A stretch of 64,000 bases of DNA from SZUA-265 sp965651905. Lineage in GTDB: Bacteria; Myxococcota_A; Polyangia; Polyangiales; Polyangiaceae. Made by a program: the position numbers and the translations under genes. This document shows positions 34,669-43,131 of this stretch, piece by piece. Where the stretch lies: assembly GCA_965651905.1 (NCBI GenBank), contig CBFGUG010000038.1, positions 1 through 64,000 on the forward strand, in the 5' to 3' direction. Below the pieces are notes generated by a model. It worked only from the letters and a program-made list of their open reading frames with translations. It was not told the origin of the DNA and ran no database searches. Positions within the stretch are counted from its first letter, which is position 1. The number at the start of each line of letters is the position of its first letter.

Positions 34669-36177
34669 TCAAAACTGGCAGTCGTGGCTGAGCTCCACTC
34701 CGCGATCGAGCAGCGCCATGATGTGTCCCTCGGTCGTGGCATCGCAGATCAGGGACGTATTGGTGATGCCAACTTCGTCACCTGCGCTCAGTCCTTCGTT
34801 GGCCGCCAGTGCGTCGATGCGTGTGAGACTGGTGTAGCCGACTTCGAGTTTGTTCAACGCCGTGAGCCCTTCGAGCGCTGAGATGTCTGTAATGGTGTTG
34901 GCGCGAAGCCACAGCGTCTGCAAGCCAGTGAGCGACGCCAGGGGTGAGATGTCGGTGATCCCGTTTTCGACCAGGAACAAGCTGTCGAGGGAGGACAGCC
35001 CTTCGAGCGCCGAGATATCCGTGATGTTGTTGCCCGTCAGATCGAGGTACGAGACCTTGGTCCATGCGCTGACGACGGAGATGTCTGTGATGTTGTTTCG
35101 AAGCAGGCTGACGTAATCGAGGTTGGTGAGCGCCGCGAGGTCCGAGATGTCTTCGATGTTGTTGTAGCTCACGTACAGGTCCGTCAAGTTGGTGAGCCCG
35201 GCGAGCGGAGAGATGTCTACGATGTCGTTCTCGTACATGTCGAGCTCCGTCACGCGGGTCATGGTGGACAACTCGGAGACGTCGCTGATGTCGTTGTTCG
35301 ATAGGTTCAGACGCGTCACGCGGTCGAGACAATGCAGTCCAGTCAGGTCACTGATGCCAGCGGACGTTGCGTACAGCTCCGTGATCTCCATCAGGGCTTC
35401 GTAAGTGATGTCACCGTCGGGGAGCTCGATGCGTTCGCGAATGTGCGCCTGTAGCGCGGCATCGGGAAAGTCGATGGCGCCCTGACAGCCAGGTGGCACG
35501 CCCTCCGTCCCTGGTTCGTCAGTGACGGCGTCATCGACGGAATCGTCGGTCGACCCGTCGTCAGTCGTCGACCCGTCGTCAGTCGTCGTCATGTCGTCGA
35601 GCGTCGAGTCATCCATCATGTCGTCGCCAGCCATGGCGTCATCGAGCATCGCGCCGTCATCGATTGCGCCGTCATCCGACGTGACATCGTCGGTCACCTC
35701 GTCGTCGATCTCGGTGTCGTCGGCAGCGTCATCCAGCGTCATCTCGTCACGCGGGTCGGCAGGGTCGCTCGCCTCTGGATCCCCGGCTGCGCCAGTATCA
35801 TCGACAGCAGGAGTGTCGTCGTCGGCCATGTCGTCGTCGGCAGCCGTGTCGTCGTCGTCAACAGAGTCGTCGCTTCCCGCGCCAGCTGTGGTGTCGTCCA
35901 GGTTACGGTCGTCGTCCGAACTGGCGCTGTTCGCGTCGTCCGCCGTGGTGTCATCACGATCGTTCGTGTCATCCTCCGCGGTATCCATCGTGCTCTCGTC
36001 CGTCTGCGATGCGAACGTCGCGTCGTCCGAGTGCGTGTTGGAATCCTCGCCGCTCTCGGCTCCGCAGGCGTTGAGGAAAATCACCGAGGCGATTGTCGCG
36101 ACTCGCCGCGTACGCGGAGCGTTCACCGCAGTGGTCAACACGCCCAGCGCGCGCCGCAAAATGGGCCTATCAGTCAT
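34669..36177 (-). CDS. Leucine-rich repeat lipoprotein with long acidic linker
   Basis: 502 residues from ATG 36177. A signal ending at 'FLNAC' (Cys38), an Asp-rich linker of ~185 residues (~40-225), then about eight 22-residue SDS22/internalin-type repeats ('LTNLDYVSLLRNNITDISVV' style) at 275-460 and a Cys-containing cap ('GLHCLDR' before, 'ICDATTEGH' after). Such repeats bind proteins or glycans; here they sit far from the membrane on a charged stalk. No enzymatic motif. The frame is open upstream to 36330 but only this start leads into a signal. It stands alone. Confidence 0.88.
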   Translation of the reverse strand: MTDRPILRRALGVLTTAVNAPRTRRVATIASVIFLNACGAESGEDSNTHSDDATFASQTDESTMDTAEDDTNDRDDTTADDANSASSDDDRNLDDTTAGAGSDDSVDDDDTAADDDMADDDTPAVDDTGAAGDPEASDPADPRDEMTLDDAADDTEIDDEVTDDVTSDDGAIDDGAMLDDAMAGDDMMDDSTLDDMTTTDDGSTTDDGSTDDSVDDAVTDEPGTEGVPPGCQGAIDFPDAALQAHIRERIELPDGDITYEALMEITELYATSAGISDLTGLHCLDRVTRLNLSNNDISDVSELSTMTRVTELDMYENDIVDISPLAGLTNLTDLYVSYNNIEDISDLAALTNLDYVSLLRNNITDISVVSAWTKVSYLDLTGNNITDISALEGLSSLDSLFLVENGITDISPLASLTGLQTLWLRANTITDISALEGLTALNKLEVGYTSLTRIDALAANEGLSAGDEVGITNTSLICDATTEGHIMALLDRGVELSHDCQF

Positions 36178-36590
36178 CGTTCGTCTGTCCTCGTGAAGCA
36201 TCTTCCACCTCGTGTGCTGTCCCTCGCCGCGTCTCCTAGATACGACGGCGGGGGAGCGTTGACTCCATGCGGCGCGAGAGCGTGGTGCGATGGTGGTTGT
36301 TACTGGCCCGGGGATCGCACCATCTCGCACCGCAGATGGTAGTCGTGTCGGAAGGGTTGAAGCCCAGTGGAACTCACTCGGTCGCAGATCGGCAGCCAGC
36401 GCGCATGTATCGCGTGTGGATAGATTCCCAAACGTGTTCGAAGTCTTTTGCTGGTGCTCAGGAAGCTCCAGACATCACCCTTCGTACAACCCCGGGTACT
36501 TCTTTTGGCGAGCGTTTTCAGCGCCGTGTCACGTCGCGCTGGCTCAGCGCTCGCTCTCGCCCGTCACCCTTTTCGGCTACTGGTGAAATT
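36178..36590. other. Intergenic gap, nothing recognised
   Basis: This 413-bp stretch between two divergent genes contains an in-frame upstream extension of the 36591 gene that lacks coding features. No repeat or RNA gene is visible. Confidence 0.5.
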
Positions 36591-37253
36591 ATGAATAAAA
36601 TCAAAGCCATAGGAGCAAAGTCCAGCATGAAAAGCAAAACCTTCCTGGCTGTCAGTGGGCTGCTCGCGAGCGTCTGCCTCACCTCTCTGGTCGCGGCGGG
36701 TCCGCTCGGATCCGGACCGTATTCATCGATGAGCATGCTGCTCGAGAAGACCATCCTCAAAGTCGACGTGCTGACCGTGAACGTGGTGGTCGGTAAGAAG
36801 GCGCAGGGCGAGATGACGAAGCTGGCCCAGGGAAAGCAGTACTCCAAGGACTTGGGCGATCAGATCGCCAAGGTTGCTATCGGTGCCGATGATGCGCTCG
36901 TCACACTGAAGTTCGAGCGAGACGTTTCCCTGGACCAATGGATCGACGCGGTGCGGGAGAACCTCGAGCAGGCGCGCAAGGCCGGGCTGATGACGGCCGC
37001 CACCGAAAAGAAGGTCAGTGACGGGCTACCCAACTGGTTCGCCGCAATCAAAGATCGCGGTTACGAGGAGAATGACAAGCTCACCTACCGGGTTACCGCG
37101 GACTCGCTACACACCAAGGTCGTCTCGGCAGGTGGCAAGACGTTGGTAGAGTTCAAGGACAATGACAAGGCCGCCCCACGAGTCGTGATGGCGAGTTACT
37201 TTGCGCCCGGCAGCGACTTCCGCGAGCCCCTGCTCAAGTCACTGTTCAAGTAA
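36591..37253 (+). CDS. Secreted protein, possibly chalcone-isomerase-like
   Basis: 220 residues from ATG 36591 (ATG 36627 also gives a good signal peptide). Signal 'MKSKTFLAVSGLLASVCLTSLVAA', no lipobox. The mature ~185 residues have 'ILKVDVLTVNVVV', 'ALVTLKFERDVSLDQWIDAVRENL', 'KLTYRVTADSLHTKVVSAGGKTLVEFKDN' and end with 'FREPLLKSLFK'. The strand-helix order recalls bacterial chalcone-isomerase-like lipid-binding proteins, but that is a weak call. It uses more Lys codons than its neighbours. A good terminator follows ~95 bp after the stop. Confidence 0.65.
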   Translation: MNKIKAIGAKSSMKSKTFLAVSGLLASVCLTSLVAAGPLGSGPYSSMSMLLEKTILKVDVLTVNVVVGKKAQGEMTKLAQGKQYSKDLGDQIAKVAIGADDALVTLKFERDVSLDQWIDAVRENLEQARKAGLMTAATEKKVSDGLPNWFAAIKDRGYEENDKLTYRVTADSLHTKVVSAGGKTLVEFKDNDKAAPRVVMASYFAPGSDFREPLLKSLFK

Positions 37254-37348
37254 ACACGGGCTTGAGAGCCCTCGGCGCCCTCGACGCCCTCGGAACATCG
37301 CAGTGTCCTCGGCGCGCGAGGACCAGCCTCGACACACCAACAACGAAG

Positions 37349-37384
37349 ACCCCGTCCGCTTCGAAAGCGTGGGCGGGGTTTTTT
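37349..37384 (+). terminator. Rho-independent terminator
   Basis: An ~11-bp stem beginning ACCCCG and closing CGGGGT (two G-T pairs) followed directly by TTTTTT (37379-37384). It would end transcription of the secreted-protein gene at 36591. Confidence 0.85.
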
Positions 37385-38148
37385 CGTGGGGCGACGCCAA
37401 GCTGCAACCGCGCACACAGTGATGGCCAACAGTTGCCTGGTGGTTGGGATCCACGAAAGCTGCAACTGCCTCCGCTGCCTTCCGACGGGGTCGGAGCTTC
37501 GCTGCTTGCCCCCTCGCGAACAAGATTCCGTTCACGAGTACTTGGAAGTTCGGGCCTAGGCGGTCCAACGCGGCATCGTCCAGCCCGTGGGGGTTGACCT
37601 TCACTGATCACGATGAGATTCAGCGCGTCGTGATCGGGCAGCTGCGCGGCGTGCGACGCTGACGCGATGAGCCCGACCAGCAGACTTGGGGACTAGCGCC
37701 ACGTGACGCGCGCAGACTGCCACGACGGCAGCGAGCTCACTGCACGGCTGGCTTTGTAAAACACTCGGCTGAATAGAAACCAGCACAGCTGAAACTCGCA
37801 ATCGGGTGCGTAAGCGGCGACGCGCCGACACGGACCTCTTCGTATCGTGGGGTCACTGCCACGTGACACGCTGCGTCGGGTGCACGCGCGCCAGCCGTTT
37901 GGGTGGTGTGTTCGAGTTGCCGAGGCGGAAGTGGGTCTGGGTAGATGGATGTAGGTGACGAGTGCGACCGCCTGGTGAGGCCGTATGCCTCGCGACCGTA
38001 CTGCGTTGCTGAAATTCGCTGAGGCAGCGCACGGGAAGAATGGAGCAGCGCGGCAAGTATACATCCCGCGGGGCCAGTGCTAGAAGGCCCAGCGGTGGCA
38101 GCACTCGTCACGGGGGTTGTCATCATTTCATCGCTTACGAGAGGTATT
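37385..38148. other. Gap without a supported gene
   Basis: About 760 bp with short overlapping frames on both strands. A minus-strand frame at 37239-37604 has plausible composition ('VNPHGLDDAALDRLGPNFQVL') but crosses the terminator and shows no family; it could be a gene relic. No repeat, tRNA or other RNA gene seen. Confidence 0.45.
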
Positions 38149-39570
38149 ATGGCTATGCGAAAAACGTTTCTGTTTCCGTTGCTTTCAGGGTTGCTCATGA
38201 CGAGCGTCGTGGCGTGTGGGGATGACACCTCTTCCGACGACGCGGCAGACGACGATAACAGTGGCGACGACGGGGTCGACGCAGGGGACGACGACACGGA
38301 TGACGCCGACGACGACACGGATGACACCGACGATACCGACGACGATACGGATGACACCGACGACGATACGGATGACACCGACGACGACACGGACGACACC
38401 GACGACGACACGGATGACACCGACGACACCGACGACAGCTCAGATAGCGACGGTGGCGCGGATGATGGAGCTGGCGACGGCGGGAGCATGACCAGCGACG
38501 GCGGCGACATGACAGGTGACGGCGGCGCGGCAGGTGACGGCGGCGGCGCGGCAGCTGACGGCGGCGGCGCGGCAGCTGACGGCGGCGACGCTGGGCCCGT
38601 AGTCGAGGCTGCTCCACCCCTGCCCGAAGGCGCTTGCGCGGAGTCTCCCGAGAACCCCGACAACGGTAGCTACGCAGATTGTTCTCCGACGCTCAATGGC
38701 GGGACCTGTTTGCTGACGTGTGACGAAGACAACTTCGTCGGCGGCAACGCGACCTGTGTTGACGGCGTATGGGATCCTGCAGAATGCGTTCGCCTCGGCA
38801 GCTTGACCGCGGAGATCGGGAACGCAGCTACTGGCGATCTCATCGATGACGCCATCGTGTACGTCGAAGGCTTCTACGATCCAGAGACCGAAGACTGTGA
38901 AGCCACCGACTTCTGTCGCGTGACAGGTTCTGACGGCCGTGTTCGCTTCGACGACTTCCCGTCTGGCGAGCAGCGTGTGGTGATCGTCAGCGACGGGTTC
39001 GACCCGATCGCACTGCCTATCTCCATCGAGCCAGGCTCCGAGCAGACTGTTCACCTCGATGCACTACCCGAGGGCTTCCTCGCTGGTAACATCGCGGTTG
39101 TGCTCGGTTGGGAGGTAGGGGGCAACCTCGATCTCGTGGTCAACGTGCCTGCCGAAGAAGCCGACGAGTGCATCTACTTCGACTCGACGGGTAGTCTAGA
39201 AGCCGAGCCTTTCGCACAGCTCGATCGCGACGCGCGCAGCAGCAGCTCGCTTGGGCCAGAGACGATCCGTATCAGGCTCAACGACGAGGATAGCGGGCCT
39301 TACTACGATGACACCTACAGCATCCTGGTGAGCGTCGGCAACTCGACGGATCTGCAAACCACGAAGCCGAGTGTTCGCGTGATCCGCGCCGGCGTCAACG
39401 GTGGTGCGGAAGTCGCTCTATTCAGACTGCCCACGGATGCGATCGATGCTGCCACGGAGTGGCACGTCGCTGATCTGGACGGTGACGGGACGCTGACCGC
39501 AGTCGGCACGACCGAAAGCATCACGGGCTCGAAGGCGAGCTCCGACTTGGTCTGTATTCCCGAGCTCTGA
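38149..39570 (+). CDS. Asp-repeat lipoprotein with sushi-like and carboxypeptidase-regulatory-like domains
   Basis: 473 residues from ATG 38149, with agagg five bases upstream. Lipobox 'SVVAC' (Cys23), then ~80 residues of 'DDTDD' repeats, Gly/Asp/Ala blocks ('DGGGAAADGG'), then a Cys-rich segment of sushi/CCP type ('NGSYADCSPTLNGGTCLLTC' and 'CVDGVWDPAEC'), then a beta-sandwich-like region starting 'GNAATGDLIDDAIVYVEGFYD' that resembles a carboxypeptidase-regulatory-like fold and continues to the end. It is probably a surface adhesin or scaffold. No catalytic motif. Confidence 0.82.
   Translation: MAMRKTFLFPLLSGLLMTSVVACGDDTSSDDAADDDNSGDDGVDAGDDDTDDADDDTDDTDDTDDDTDDTDDDTDDTDDDTDDTDDDTDDTDDTDDSSDSDGGADDGAGDGGSMTSDGGDMTGDGGAAGDGGGAAADGGGAAADGGDAGPVVEAAPPLPEGACAESPENPDNGSYADCSPTLNGGTCLLTCDEDNFVGGNATCVDGVWDPAECVRLGSLTAEIGNAATGDLIDDAIVYVEGFYDPETEDCEATDFCRVTGSDGRVRFDDFPSGEQRVVIVSDGFDPIALPISIEPGSEQTVHLDALPEGFLAGNIAVVLGWEVGGNLDLVVNVPAEEADECIYFDSTGSLEAEPFAQLDRDARSSSSLGPETIRIRLNDEDSGPYYDDTYSILVSVGNSTDLQTTKPSVRVIRAGVNGGAEVALFRLPTDAIDAATEWHVADLDGDGTLTAVGTTESITGSKASSDLVCIPEL
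38278..38440. repeat. In-frame Asp-Thr codon repeat
   Basis: Repeats of gacgacacggatgacacc and close variants encode the DDTDD tract. All changes are in multiples of three, so linker length could vary without a frameshift. Confidence 0.8.
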
Positions 39571-39819
39571 GCTGAGACCCCTCGGTAGTCGATGTTCGCA
39601 TCGGCTGCCGTTGCAGCTCACTGCCCGAGAGGGCACTCACGAAGCCCTCGGTTGCCTCGAGCGACCGGGGGCTTCGTACATCCGAGCGTCAGCCACATCT
39701 CGAGCCGCAAGGACGGCCGCCGAGCGTGCGGTTGCTGCGCTGGGGCAGTTTCCGTTCAGACCGCGTTGCTTCGGAGATGTGATGAGCGCTCGGGTCGTTA
39801 CTTCGCGTCTCGCGTTTGG

Positions 39820-41067
39820 TTACGGGTGAACGTGTTCGAGCAACCACGCGTAGATGTCGTTGCCTGCACTCAGGTCGTAGGTTTTCGTCCATGCGTCGTG
39901 CTCGGTGGCGCCCTCGTAGACGGTGAGCTCGACGTCGGGAGGTGGGTCACACGCGCGAAGGCTCTCGATCGGGTTGATGGTGCCTGACGAGCTGACCGCG
40001 CCGTCCAACTCGTTGTGTAGCCCCCAAATCGCGACGCGGCCGAGCTCGCAGCCCGCGGTCGCGAACGCATCTTGTCCGTCGCCGGCGATCAGCACCGCCG
40101 CTGTGACGAACTCGTCGAGGTGTTCGGCGAGGTAGTTCCAAGCGCCGATCGCGCCGCAACTTTGCCCGGTGTGGTAGATGCGAGACAGGTCGACATCGTA
40201 ACGTTCGACCGCGTAACGATAGAACGCGTCGATGTCGCCTGCATCGAAACACCCCGTGCGCGGGTTCTGCGGCGAAAGTACGATGAACGGGCGCTCGTTG
40301 GGCCAAACGTCCGTGCTGATCAAGTTGGGCGGACCAACCTCCAACAGGTCCTGCAGCGACTCCAAACTGCCCTCGCCTTGCCAGGCAGCGCCGTGGGTGA
40401 AGATCAAGAGTGGAAGCGGCTCACTACCGTAGTTCGGAGGCAGATACTCCCAGTAGCCGAGCGTCGCGTCGGTTTCGCCGATGGGGAACGCAGTGAGTCG
40501 TGCCGACGAGGGACCTGCATCGTCGGGGGCGTCGTCTGTCTCCGAGTCGTCGGTCTCGGTCGGGTCATCGGCGACCGGGTCGTCTGCTGGGTCGTCGTCC
40601 GTACTGGCGTCGTCACTCGACGCGCCGTCTGGAGCCGTGTTGCCCGCGGGGCTGCTGTCGTCCGCGGGGCTGCTGTCGTCCGTGGCCGCTTGCTGTCCGT
40701 CGTCGGTCGCGAGGGCCGCGTCGTCCGCGGTGTCGTCTAGTGGCAGGTCGTTACCCAGCGAGTCGTCCATAGCGTTGGGGCCATCTGCGCTGTCGTCGGA
40801 GCCCGTGACAGCGGCGTTCGAACCGCCTCCAGCCGCGGCATCGTCGGCACCCGGGTCGGGACCATCGTCCGCGCCGACGCTCCCCGACGTCTCGTCACTG
40901 GTGTCGTCTTTCGCAGGCCCGACGCTGCCCTCCGACGTCGAGGTGGTCGAAGCTGCGCCATCGTCACGCGTGTCGTCGCCCGTCGAACCGTCACTGCTGT
41001 CGTTCGCACAGCCGGCGCTTGCACTGACGCACAACACAGCGATCAGTGCCGATCCACGCGTCCACAT
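39820..41067 (-). CDS. Acidic-linker lipoprotein esterase (alpha/beta hydrolase)
   Basis: 415 residues from ATG 41067. Lipobox 'SASAGC' (Cys20), a ~155-residue Asp/Ser/Thr linker, then an alpha/beta hydrolase resembling PHB-depolymerase/xylan-esterase-like enzymes: 'LGYWEYLPPNYGSEPLPLLIFTHG', nucleophile in 'HTGQSCGAIGAWNY' (Ser303), Asp355 in 'HNELDGAV' and His390 in 'ATEHDAW'. It probably cleaves ester bonds in polysaccharide side chains or polyesters at the cell surface. It lies next to a GH5 gene on the same strand, which fits extracellular polymer breakdown. Confidence 0.85.
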   Translation of the reverse strand: MWTRGSALIAVLCVSASAGCANDSSDGSTGDDTRDDGAASTTSTSEGSVGPAKDDTSDETSGSVGADDGPDPGADDAAAGGGSNAAVTGSDDSADGPNAMDDSLGNDLPLDDTADDAALATDDGQQAATDDSSPADDSSPAGNTAPDGASSDDASTDDDPADDPVADDPTETDDSETDDAPDDAGPSSARLTAFPIGETDATLGYWEYLPPNYGSEPLPLLIFTHGAAWQGEGSLESLQDLLEVGPPNLISTDVWPNERPFIVLSPQNPRTGCFDAGDIDAFYRYAVERYDVDLSRIYHTGQSCGAIGAWNYLAEHLDEFVTAAVLIAGDGQDAFATAGCELGRVAIWGLHNELDGAVSSSGTINPIESLRACDPPPDVELTVYEGATEHDAWTKTYDLSAGNDIYAWLLEHVHP

Positions 41068-41074
41068 GACGTCT

Positions 41075-41080
41075 AGTGTA
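41075..41080 (-). promoter_or_regulatory. -10 box of the esterase gene
   Basis: TACACT on the minus strand, seven bases before ATG 41067, the same near-leaderless spacing seen at other genes here. No clear -35. Confidence 0.4.
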
Positions 41081-41215
41081 CCCGTGGCGTCGCGTTCGGC
41101 GCACGCGATCAGGATCACGTGTGGTGGGCTGAGTCAGTAGTTGCACTCGCCCGCCAAAAAAACGTCCTCAGGGTCTGCACCCTTCGCGCGCGCTGGGGAT
41201 GATCGCCTCACCCCC

Positions 41216-42811
41216 TCACGGTAGCGCGATGTCAGCCAACGTATACTGCATGGTGGCTGCGCGAAACATCGCTTCGAGTAGCTCTGGTTCGGCAACCGTG
41301 CCTGCACTTCGGTCGAAGATGCCGAAGCTGTCGGGGCCAGTGCCCATCCCGCCGTTGTCCCAGTACACGGGCACGATGCCGCGATCGACGGCGGCTTTGG
41401 TGACGTACTCCATGTAATATCGACGGTAGTTTTCGTAGCCCGCGTTCTTGACGGCGCCGTATTCGCCCATCATCACCGCGATGCCCTGGCTGATGTACTC
41501 CGCTTGGAGTTTGTCGAACTGCCCGACGACGAAGTCTTCCTGACCCCACGAGTCGCTACCCGGCGACGCGGCTCCCCAAGTGTTCGTGGACGCCTCTCCC
41601 GCGAAGCTCCAGGGGTCGTAGAAGTGCACCGACAGTGCGAGTTTGTCGGTTGCGCTGTCCGTCGGAAGTTCGAAGCCTGCCAGTGTGTGGTCGATGTTGG
41701 TGTTGTATCCAGGTACGATCAACGCGCGCTGGGCGTTGTTGCCGCCGCTCTGGCGTACGACATCGACGAACAGCTGGTTGAGCTCGTTGATTCGTACCAG
41801 GTACTCGGTAGGAGGCGTGTCGTAGCCGTCGTGAATTTCGTTCATGCCTTCGAACAGGAGCAGATCGCCGTGGGCTTCGAAGCGTGCTGATAGCTGCTCC
41901 CATACGCGTGTGAACTGCGCGTCGACTGCCGCATCGTGTTCCGCCGTGATGGCGCCGCTCGAGTCGTTGAGGCTGATCCACTCGACGCCGTCGTAACCGT
42001 CTGCGCCATCGTGGTGAAGGTTGATCACCGCGAGCAAGCCGCGGCTCGTCACGAAGCCGACGACTTCCTCGACGCGGTCCAGCCAAGCTGGGTCGATGGT
42101 GAAGTCGGGGGCGGGGCCCATGTAGAGCGACCAGCTGACGGGGATACGAATCAGCTCGAATCCCGCGTCGGCGACGGCTGCGATCAGAGTTTCGCTCACC
42201 TCTGGGTTGCCCCAGCTCGTCTCACCTTCGGGGGCGTCGAGGCTGTTACCCAGGTTCCAGCCCAAGCCCGCTCGAGCGAGCAAGTCTGCCGCAGGAATGG
42301 CTGTCGTCTCGCCTTCGACAGGTGTGACTTCAGGACCGTCCATGACGCCTGGCACGGTTCCGTCGTCTGCCGGGGCGTCGACGTCTGGATCCGAGTCGGC
42401 TGGTGTTTCTCCTGCGCTGCCCGAACCATCGTCAGTCGCGTCGCCGTCGTCGGTGTTGGGCGGTGTCACGTCGTCGCCAGGAGTGTCAGAAGAAGCGCCA
42501 GGCGTACCCGTAGGAGTTGTGTTGCTGGTCGTTGGGGCGCCGCTGGTGTCGTTCGGAGCGGCCGTACCCGTGGTCGGCGTCGAGGCTGTGGGAGATCCAT
42601 CGCTGCCAGCGCCGCTGGTAGCGTTTCCGGGAGCCGAGGTGCCCACGCCGTTGGTTGCCGTCGCATCAGCAGCGCTGGTTCCGCCTCCTGGGGCGTCCGT
42701 CGATGAGCCCGCGGCGGTGCTGTTTTCTGCGGTGTCGTTTGGTTCCGAACCGCAGCTCCAAGCCACGACTGCCGTCAGCATCCACGCGCCCAACGCTTTT
42801 CTACACACCAT
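41216..42811 (-). CDS. Glycoside hydrolase family 5 lipoprotein (endoglucanase-like)
   Basis: 531 residues from ATG 42811. Lipobox-like 'AVVAWSC' (Cys20), a ~165-residue Thr/Ser/Gly/Asp linker, then a GH5 domain: 'LGWNLGNSLDAPEGETSWGNPEV', 'FELIRIPVSW', 'AVINLHHDGADGYDG', acid/base Glu325 in 'FEGMNEIHDG', 'LSVHFYDPWSF' and nucleophile Glu450 in 'MMGEYGAV'. The motif set is typical of beta-1,4-glucanases. The enzyme would be tethered to the cell surface. The frame stays open upstream to 43108, but only this start gives a signal. Confidence 0.92.
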   Translation of the reverse strand: MVCRKALGAWMLTAVVAWSCGSEPNDTAENSTAAGSSTDAPGGGTSAADATATNGVGTSAPGNATSGAGSDGSPTASTPTTGTAAPNDTSGAPTTSNTTPTGTPGASSDTPGDDVTPPNTDDGDATDDGSGSAGETPADSDPDVDAPADDGTVPGVMDGPEVTPVEGETTAIPAADLLARAGLGWNLGNSLDAPEGETSWGNPEVSETLIAAVADAGFELIRIPVSWSLYMGPAPDFTIDPAWLDRVEEVVGFVTSRGLLAVINLHHDGADGYDGVEWISLNDSSGAITAEHDAAVDAQFTRVWEQLSARFEAHGDLLLFEGMNEIHDGYDTPPTEYLVRINELNQLFVDVVRQSGGNNAQRALIVPGYNTNIDHTLAGFELPTDSATDKLALSVHFYDPWSFAGEASTNTWGAASPGSDSWGQEDFVVGQFDKLQAEYISQGIAVMMGEYGAVKNAGYENYRRYYMEYVTKAAVDRGIVPVYWDNGGMGTGPDSFGIFDRSAGTVAEPELLEAMFRAATMQYTLADIALP

Positions 42812-43131
42812 GCGCAGTGGATGCGGTAGCGGGCAATATCGATCCCGTGATGGGGGGCTGACGGCTCGAGCCTCGCTGGGGGTGGATTTTTGGTTTCGCA
42901 CTCGACGTGGTTCGCCAATGTTTCTCAGCCGTGCGATCCGCGCGCGTCTCGTGTGGTTTGACTGAATTGGGGCTTCGAGCGAATTGGTGAAGATGGTGGA
43001 TGCCGAGCTCAGGCATCTGCAAGCGCCCTGGCCAAAACGATACGACGCACCATCGAGCGGAGCTTGGCACTGCCCCTGGCTGAAGTCAGCGCGCGGCCAT
43101 GTGTCCACCAGGTGAACTGCAAGACGAGTGG
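42812..43131. other. Gap between MopE-like and GH5 genes
   Basis: A 320-bp stretch that should contain the GH5 promoter. I see no convincing -35/-10 pair, repeat or extra gene. Confidence 0.45.

Noticed and set aside
35522..36196. Ser-rich plus-strand ORF opposite the LRR linker
   Set aside because: GAC/GAT codons read in reverse give Ser and Val; no domain or signal peptide.
37239..37611. Minus-strand frames with plausible codon use
   Set aside because: They cross a strong terminator, lack a start with ribosome binding site and show no family; at most a relic.
37737..38663. 308-codon Ser/Pro-rich minus-strand ORF
   Set aside because: It is the antisense of the Asp-repeat lipoprotein linker and continues into noncoding sequence.
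41140..41180. T-tract on the minus strand as GH5 terminator
   Set aside because: The nearby AGGGT/ACCCT stem has only 5 bp and lies 8 bases from the T-run; too weak.
42207..42965. 252-codon plus-strand ORF with hydrophobic runs
   Set aside because: Antisense to the GH5 linker; hydrophobicity comes from reverse reading of Gly/Thr/Asp codons.
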